This document shows positions 57,540-64,000 of a DNA stretch of 64,000 nt, one piece after another. Under the pieces are notes generated by a model that saw nothing but the letters and a program-made list of their open reading frames with translations, did not search any database and was not told the DNA's origin. This DNA is from Liriodendron chinense (taxonomy: Eukaryota; Streptophyta; Magnoliopsida; Magnoliales; Magnoliaceae): contig PVNU02000127.1 in NCBI GenBank assembly GCA_003013855.2, positions 1,612,001-1,676,000 of the forward strand. The letters run 5' to 3'. Each line of letters starts with the position of its first letter. The stretch's first letter is position 1. A program made the position numbers and the translations under genes.

Positions 57540-57965
57540 TACGCGTGGACAGGTGGTCCTACCATTTGCAGAGATCATTTTAGTAGATGAGCCAAAGAAT
57601 AAGCAGATCCAGAGCTCAAGTGGTCCTCACCAAAGAAAGCGATGGGGATTAATGTTCTACCATTAAAAACTTTTTGGGGTCACATAAGTTTCCGATGAAG
57701 CTGATATTTGTGTTTTCCCATTTTCCATATCTGTATGAACTTACGAACAGGTTGGATCTCAAATAAACATCACGGTGGGCCCTTAGGAGGTTTTAACGAT
57801 CACATCACTGTCCCCACTGTTTTCTTTGGTGGGGTCCACTTAAGAATTGGATTTATATCATTCTTTATATCATGCCCTAAAATGACCTCTTTAAATGAAT
57901 GGACGGTGTGGATACAAAAAATACATCACGATGGACCCACATAAGTTGGTGACGTCACTTCAGTA
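57540..57965. mobile_element. Mutator-like MITE remnant
   Basis: Left GGTGGTCCTACCATTTGC and inverted right CTTATGTGGGTCCATCGTG, with CAAGTGGTCCTCACCAAAGA and inverted TCTTTGGTGGGGTCCACTTA inward. Confidence 0.5.
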
Positions 57966-57988
57966 CGGCGGAAGGGGGCGACTTAGTT

Positions 57989-58676
57989 GTTACCTGGGTA
58001 ACAGTTTAGTGGGTGTTACCCTTATCATGTGGGACCAACCTTGATGTATGTTTCGTATATCCACATTGTCCAGAAGATTCAAATCTCAAGTAAACCGTAC
58101 CACTAGAAACCTTGATGAATGATCATTAAAAACATTTTATGGGTAAAAAAGTTTTAGATCAACCTGATATTTGTATTCTCCCTTCATCCATATCTTTTTG
58201 ACATCATCGACGGGTTAGATGGAAAATAAATATTACTAAAATCTTATTACGGACCCTTTGGAATTTTTAATGGTGAGGCACTCAATCACCACTTTTACTG
58301 TGTTATGGTTCACCTGAGATTGGCTTAAGAGTGAGGTACTCAATTACCACTTTTACTATGTTACTGTGCATTATATGTGCTTATCAGTTTAATATCCGAT
58401 TCGTGGGCCATTAGCTCACATGATATTAAATTAATTTTTTTGTGGGGAAGGGCCCACCACAGTAGCCCTCAAGTGTAGCCTTTGCATTGCACTATTGCAT
58501 GGGCTAGGTGCACCCTTCTTTTAAAAAAAATGGTCCACCTGAGATTAATTTGGATCTGCTTAATTTTTTTTATCCTAAAATGATTTATAGAGAGATGGAC
58601 GGCATGGATATACAATACATCATCAAGGTGGGTCCCACGGTAGGGGTAACACCCACTAAGCCTTTACCTGGGTAAC
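57989..58676. mobile_element. Mutator-like MITE with GTTACC...GTGGGTGTTACCC ends
   Basis: Left GTTACCTGGGTAACAGTTTA and GTGGGTGTTACCC are inverted at the right (GGTAACACCCACTAAGCC). Inner arms carry GGGACCAACCTTGATG and inverted CATCAAGGTGGGTCCC. No ORF. Confidence 0.7.
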
Positions 58677-58749
58677 TGCCAAGCCGTGGCCAGGGTGGAA
58701 GCCCTCTGATCACCTTCCCATGCATATGTTCATGAAGAGGTGGAAGCCC

Positions 58750-59735
58750 TCTTGGGCGTTACAAAGGGGCTCCACCATAGGCCCCACCATGATACATATG
58801 TTACATCCATGCCGTCCATCCTTTTTGTCAGATCATTTTAGGCCATGGGTCCAACTTTGAGATATATCCAGATCGCAGGTGGGCCAAGGGAACAGTGGAA
58901 ACAATGATGTTCATTATTGATTCTCTGGGCACTATGGATTCCCCCTGGCAATGTGGTTTCCCCCTGAGCACTGTGTAATCCCCCTGGCACTGTGGTTTCC
59001 CCCTGAGCACTGTGGAATCCTCCTGGTACTGTGGAATCCCTCTAGCACTGTTGATTCCCCCTGAGCATTTTGGATTCCCCTAGGCATTATGAATTCCCCC
59101 TGGTACTATGGATTCCCCCTGAGCACCGTGGAATCTCCCTGGCACTTGTGGAATCTCCCTAAGCACTGTGGATTCCCCCTAAAAGTGTAGATTCTCCTTG
59201 GTAACTGTAGAATCCCTATGACACTATGGATTCCCCTAGCACTGTGGCTCCCCCCTCAGCACTATGGATTCCCCCGGAGCACTGTGGGTTCCCCAGAGCA
59301 CTGTGGAATCCCCCTGCGCACAGTGGGTTCCTCATAGCACTGTGGAATCCCCTGCGCACAGTGGGTTCCCCTGAGCCTAAGGAAGGCTTCAACAGTAGGC
59401 ATCCCTACCCTCACTATTTTTTTTTGTAGTGGGGCCCACATGGCCTTTAAATCACGCTGATATTTGTTTAGTCCCTTTATATAAGTTTATGTGACCATAT
59501 CAACCGGATTGGATGACAAATAAACATCAAGGTGGGCCTGAAAAAGTTTCAACAATGGACATCCCAATCTCAATTGTTTGCTGTGGTATGGTCCACTTGA
59601 GACTTAGATCTAGCCCAAAATGGGGCCCAAAGCCTAAAATGATCTGAAGAAAAGGATGGACGGCATCGATGAAACATATACAACATGGTGGGCCCCACAA
59701 GTGGACGACCCATCAACGCCCAAGAAAGTTTCTGC
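58750..59735. mobile_element. Mutator-like MITE with a minisatellite in its core
   Basis: Left TTGGGCGTTACAAAGGGGCT then GGCCCCACCATGATACATAT faces inverted right CTTGGGCGTTGATGGG, GGGGCCCACCATGTTGTATA. Inner arms match through GATGCCGTCCATCC and CAGATCATTTTAGGC. The core is the repeat at 58915-59385. Confidence 0.7.
58915..59385. repeat. Minisatellite, about 19-20-bp unit, roughly 23 copies
   Basis: The unit is GATTCCCCCTGGCACTGTG with GGCACT/GAGCACT alternation and scattered substitutions. Copies lack a long open frame on either strand. Confidence 0.9.
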
Positions 59736-59764
59736 CTTTTCATAGACATACGCAAGAGTACTGA

Positions 59765-60240
59765 AGTGACGTCAGCAACTTCTGTGGGCCCCAGCATCAT
59801 GTATGTTTTGTATCCACACCGCCCATCCATTTGGAGAGGTCATTTTAGGATATGATCTAAAGAATGAGACATATCCAATTCTCAAGTGGACCCCACCAAA
59901 GAAAACAGTGGGGACAGTGACGTAATCGTTGAAACCTTTTAAGGCCCACCATGATGTTCATTTTAGATCCAACCTATTCATAAGTTCACAGATAGGGAAG
60001 AAGGGAAAACACATATATCAGCTTGATCGAAAACTTCTTTGATCCCAAAAAGTTTTTAATGGTAGGACAGCGATCCCCATTGTCTTCTTTGGTGAGGTCC
60101 ACTTGAGCTTTGGATCTGCTTCATTCTTTGGCTTATCCCCTAGAATAATCTCTCCAAATGGTTAGACAGTGTGGATGTAACATATGTATCATGGTAGATC
60201 CTACGAGTGGACCACCCATCCACACCCGCCAATTCATGGA
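59765..60240. mobile_element. Mutator-like MITE remnant
   Basis: Left TGTGGGCCCCAGCATCATGT and inverted right CGTAGGATCTACCATGATAC with GTGGACCCCACCAAAGA and inverted TCTTTGGTGAGGTCCAC inward. End points are approximate. Confidence 0.55.
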
Positions 60241-60386
60241 CGTACGAAGGCAGCCACAGGAGCATTTCTAATAAAAAGTTTTACGATTTCTGGTGAAAAC
60301 ACTAAAAAAGATAAGCCTAGTCGAAAATTGTACTTTTAGTAAAAATAGCAACACATCATAACTATTGCAGTAAAAATCCCAACCAA

Positions 60387-61390
60387 TGAGACCCCGGCCT
60401 CACCCGAGATGATGCGGACCTTACCGTGGGATTACCATGGGCCCACCTTGATATATGTATTATATATCCACACCGTCCATCTGTTTTTTCCATGGCATTA
60501 ACTAAAAAATTAAGAAACAGTGGTATTGACCGTCCTACAATTGAAAACTTCTAAGGGGCATCTTAATGTTTCCCTAGTGTTTATTTACCATCCAATATGT
60601 TGATAAGGTCACATACGTCTGGATTAAGGGAAAAAACAAATATCGGCTTGATCCAAAACTTGTGTAGCCCATTAATGGTGGGCGCGGATTAGGTACTTCC
60701 CTCGCCTGTCCCAAGCTCGGGACAGGCTAGGGCTCTGAGGGCCACCGTGATGTATGGAATTTATCCACGCCGTCCATTCATTTTTCTATGTCATTTTATA
60801 TCATGGACCCAAAAATGGGGCAGATCCAAGGTCAAGTGGACCACGAAATGGGGATTAAACTCTGGCCGTTGAAAACTTCTTGGATGCCACGGGAAGTTTT
60901 GGATCAAGCTAATATTTGTGATTTCCCTTCATCCATGTCTCTATGATCTTATGAACATGTTGGATGGCAAAAAAACATCACAGTGGGCCATAGAAAGGTT
61001 TCAACGGTAGGCATCATTAGCACCGCTGCTTACTGCAGTGTGGCCCATTTGAAGCTTCGATCTTCTGAATTTTTGGGACCATGACCTAAAATAACGTGAA
61101 AAAATGAATGGACGGTGTGGATAAATTCCATACATCACGGTGGCCCTCAGAGCCCTAGCCTGTCCCGAGCTTGGGACAGGCGAGGGAAGTACCTAATCCG
61201 CGCCCATTAATGGTCAATCAACACTGTTTCCTAGGGTATAGTCCACCTGATAATTGGATCTGTTTTATTTTTCGAATAATGTCATAAAATGATTTGGAAA
61301 AATTGATGGACAGCGTGGATACATAATATATACATCAAGGTGGGCCCTCAACGTCTTGGGTGGTGAGGCCGGGGTCTCACCTAATCCGCT
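60387..61390. mobile_element. Mutator-like MITE hosting a second one
   Basis: Left TGAGACCCCGGCCTCACCC and inverted right GTGAGACCCCGGCCTCACC. Inner arms GGGCCCACCTTGATATATG and inverted CATCAAGGTGGGCCC. The 60680-61205 element is inserted after its left half. Confidence 0.75.
60680..61205. mobile_element. Mutator-like MITE with >100-bp TIRs, perfect 9-bp duplication
   Basis: The 526-bp element is flanked by ATTAATGGT (60671-60679 and 61206-61214). TIRs start GGGCGCGGATTAGGTACTTC and run through CTCGCCTGTCCC, GGGACAGGC and GGCCACCGTGATGTATGGAA into TTTATCCAC. This is textbook Mutator-type structure. No ORF. Confidence 0.93.
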
Positions 61391-61755
61391 CTCTTTGCAT
61401 GTGCCTCACCATTAAAACTTCGAAAGGGCCCATCTTAAGGTTTTAATAATGTTTATTTCCCATCCAACACGTCTATCATGTCAAAAAGACTGGATGAATG
61501 GAAAATACAAATATCAGCCTGAGATTAAAACTTTTTTGGACCACAAAAGGTTTTTAATGTTCATTCATTACTTTTTCTAGTGTTATGATCCACCTGAGAT
61601 TTGGATCTTCTTAAGCTTTGGTATACGTATCACATCTTAAATAGAATGAAAAAACAGATGAACGAAATGGATATATAAAAAATACGTCAATGTGGCCCCC
61701 ACACGGTTGGAGTAACACCCACTAAGGTGCTACCCGGGTAACAGCTAATCCGCTC
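61391..61755. mobile_element. Right half of a Mutator-like MITE
   Basis: It ends GTGCTACCCGGGTAACAGCT then AATCCGCTC, the same terminus as 43746 and 58676. The left half is missing or displaced. Confidence 0.5.
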
Positions 61756-61769
61756 CCGAAGCACCCAAG

Positions 61770-62205
61770 CTCTGTGGACCGACCATGTTGTATAAGTAAA
61801 ATCTACTCCGTCCATCAGGTAATAAAATATATTTTAACTGTCCATATAAAATATGATCCGTTTAAAAAAAAAAAAAAAAAATCTTATATGGGCCACATCA
61901 ATAGGAAAAATGTAAATCTTATATGGATGGCGCGCATGAATTCTGGATCTGGCAGATTTTTGTCTCATATTTTCATCCACGTGAGACATAGCTGATGAAC
62001 GGGTTTGATGAAATATTTACACCATGGTGGCCCCAAGAAGCTCCGTTCGTCGTACAATCCCTTTTTTTTTACTGTGGTGTGGCCCACTTTAGTTGTCTAT
62101 CTTGCTTATTTTTTCCCTCGGGACCTAGCATTGACAACAGAACCAGTTGGAAGGAGTGGATTTAAAACAGAATGCAAGGTGGGCCCACAAAGATTGGGTG
62201 TTTTA
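61770..62205. mobile_element. Mutator-like MITE remnant
   Basis: Left CTGTGGACCGACCATGTTGT and ATCTACTCCGTCCATC face inverted right GTGGGCCCACCTTGCATTC and AAATCCACTCCTTCC. The arms are diverged. Confidence 0.5.
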
Positions 62206-62337
62206 CGCGCTGCGTGAAACAGGAGTCGGAGCGAATTCCGGTCCCGGAGCCTATCCTTGTCCTTTCTTATAATGGCAGATACGTCCCTTTCCATCTCTTA
62301 GTCTTCCTTCCCATTCACATGGCTCTTTCGTTGAGAG

Positions 62338-62718
62338 CGCGTTTTATCTCTGTCGCGACTGAAGCTGCAGTTTGCCCTGCAACCACTAGGGTCCCAATGT
62401 TGATCCGTAAAATGATCAGAACCGTCCATAGTTTGGAAACTATGCTATACACATCACATTAAGAAAATTACGCTTAACAGATGATTGTGATCATCACTAT
62501 CTGTAGATGAATTTAGAACACTGATAACACTGACAAGAAAATTTTCAATGGCCTGCATTCAACCCTAAAAATCGAAGATTAATATCGTCCGTAAAGAGCC
62601 ATTACAAGATAATATATTTTTCATAGTATTAAATAAAATATGGACGGTGCAAATCATCGGACCATCACAATGAATGGAGACATACGGTGCATCCTGAATC
62701 GCGACAGAGGCAAAACGT
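62338..62718. mobile_element. Second TIR element of the TCTGTCGCGA family
   Basis: Left CGTTTTATCTCTGTCGCGAC and inverted right CGTTTTGCCTCTGTCGCGAT. It is about 380 bp, non-coding. A lone end CGTTTTGCATCTGTCGCCGC occurs at about 63222-63241. Confidence 0.6.
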
Positions 62719-63350
62719 CCTCCTTGCTGGCGTTACGGTGGCCTAATGTATCGGCCGATACGCGCCGGTCTTTGAGTGAAAGGAGTCGATACAGTAGAGC
62801 TGGTTGAATGGGAATATGGTAGGAGCATGTATCTCTACAGTAAACGAAGCAGGCTGATGTATCAATCTTGAACGTCCATCTAATTAATCGCACAATGGAT
62901 GGAAGATGGTTCGAAATACAAAAGTATTTGATGGTGCTAGCCATCTGATCAGTCTCCCTCAGAGTAAAGGCAGAAAACGAAGATATTTAAAGGTCGACAT
63001 TCAAGTAAGATAAAGTTAATTATTAAAAAAAACAAAACGGTTACGATTGTCTGACTTGTGTAATGTTTGAACTGTGATGCATACATGATAGCGTCCACTA
63101 GATGGACGGTTCAGATTGGTACGTCTACGTTTACAGTGGAGAGATGTCTTTTCCACGTCCCCATCCTGCGGCTCTAATGGTCGATTTATGCCACGGGTTA
63201 ATGGAAATTGTCTTACGAGATCGTTTTGCATCTGTCGCCGCTTACAGGGTGGTCCCGCATGGATCCAGGATATATGCCCTACAATGATATGAAAAGGACG
63301 GCGTCTATACAGGATACATACACTAAATCAAGGTGGCCCCACGGTGTCTC
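62719..63350. other. Gene-free stretch
   Basis: A short TATCGGCCGATACG palindrome occurs at about 62748-62763 and a lone TCTGTCGC end at about 63222. Otherwise nothing is recognised. Confidence 0.3.
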
Positions 63351-63525
63351 GCCTGCTAGCCCAGCTGGAATACGCATAGTGTTTCAACAGAAGGTATTAG
63401 ATTTGGAGTGCAAGGAGACACACTAACCCCACCGGTGGGTGGGTGGGTGGGTGCATCGTGTCCGTGAGGGTGCGTTGCCCAGCTAACAGGGTGGGTGTGT
63501 TGCATACCTTAAAAAAAAAAAAAAA
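63351..63525 (+). mobile_element. tRNA-derived SINE copy 3
   Basis: A-box-like TAGCCCAGCTGG, then CACTAACCCCACCGGTGGG, a GGGT array, GGGTGTGTTGCATACC and a 15-A tail (63511-63525). Confidence 0.75.
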
Positions 63526-64000
63526 CAGAGATTAAATTTAGCCGCAATGGAATACCCAAAACCAATCCTTTTAGACTCGGTTTGTTATATGGTATGGATC
63601 TGGATCTAAGAATAGACTTAGTTGCTAAACGGGTTTGGATTTGGTTTCCTTTATATTAGACCTTGACCGAACCTATTTAGTAAATGGCCGGGTTTGATCT
63701 ATGTTGCAAGGGACCCATCTAGACCTAGACATGTGCGGACCCAATTTTAAACTTAGTAATAAAGACTCATTTATAAATAGCTCTGATGGGTTAACTCAAA
63801 CTCGAACTAAGCTCACCCATTTAGTAAAAGGGTCTGAGTCTAAAATTTGGATCCAAACCATTTAGTAAATGGATGGGTTTGGTTTTGGCTAAACCCATCA
63901 TAAATCCAACAATTTATAGCCTTAATCTCGGGGGAGTCCTAGCATAGCTGTATATTGAGCCAAACCGAATTGAGTTGCGATAGCTCGGCTCGATTAACAA
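63526..64000. repeat. Degenerate ATTTAGTAAATGG-containing repeat at the right edge
   Basis: CATTTAGTAAA-like motifs with GGGTTTGG recur at about 63675, 63820, 63860 and in weaker form elsewhere. The end carries AGCTCGGCTCGATTAAC, common in plant hAT-type elements. The unit continues beyond the window. Confidence 0.4.

Noticed and set aside
58915..59385. Possible CRISPR-like array of regular repeats
   Set aside because: Units are contiguous with no unique spacers, so it is a minisatellite in a plant transposon.

Overview
The window is nuclear DNA from a flowering plant. It has spliced GT-AG genes, a chloroplast-targeted enzyme, a plant-specific GARP transcription factor and plant transposon families. 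The abundant non-autonomous Mutator-like elements ending in GTGGGCCCCACC-type termini, and the very large repeat-filled introns, make me think of a magnoliid (Magnolia/laurel relatives). That placement is from memory of such genomes and is not proven here.

Only two host genes can be supported, both on the minus strand. (1) Positions 198-30419 carry the first twelve coding exons of an alpha-glucan (glycogen/starch) phosphorylase. The 3' end lies beyond the left edge. Exon 1 encodes a transit-peptide-like N-terminus and an ACT domain; exons 2-12 encode the N-terminal part of the phosphorylase fold. Just 1938 coding bases are spread over 30 kb. (2) Positions 51327-56185 carry a complete six-exon GOLDEN2-LIKE (GLK) transcription factor of 406 residues, with acidic N-terminus, GARP DNA-binding domain, AREAEAA motif and C-terminal GCT box.

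The phosphorylase introns are repeat traps. Intron 1 (24081-29717) holds a truncated Copia, a Mutator-like element with hairpin termini, a LINE inserted into another element's RNase H region, and a tandem repeat running up to the exon 1 donor. Intron 2 (20996-23965) has an RTE-like LINE end and small inverted-repeat elements. Intron 7 (6177-19593, 13.4 kb) holds a TIR element > TRIM > hAT-like MITE nest, a full-length dead Copia element with two hAT-like insertions, and more hAT-like MITEs. Intron 8 (3081-6077) has a degenerate RTE-like LINE with a 30-C run.

The 21 kb between the genes (30.6-51.3 kb) and the 8 kb right of GLK (56.2-64 kb) hold no gene I can recognise. They contain a gag-protease-only Copia with both LTRs (33957-36556), several hAT-type elements with 8-bp target duplications, many Mutator-like elements (three with perfect 9-bp target duplications), a tRNA-derived SINE family, microsatellites and a minisatellite.

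The two genes show no operon-like link. Phosphorylase acts in plastid glucan metabolism and GLK activates chloroplast-development genes, so both concern the plastid, but their adjacency may be coincidence. I see no CRISPR array, rRNA, credible tRNA gene or novel multi-gene system. The most notable items are the ACT-phosphorylase fusion, hAT elements packed with TAACGG/CCGTTA arrays, a 422-bp near-palindromic Mutator-like element readable on both strands, and a stop-free in-frame microsatellite intron in GLK.
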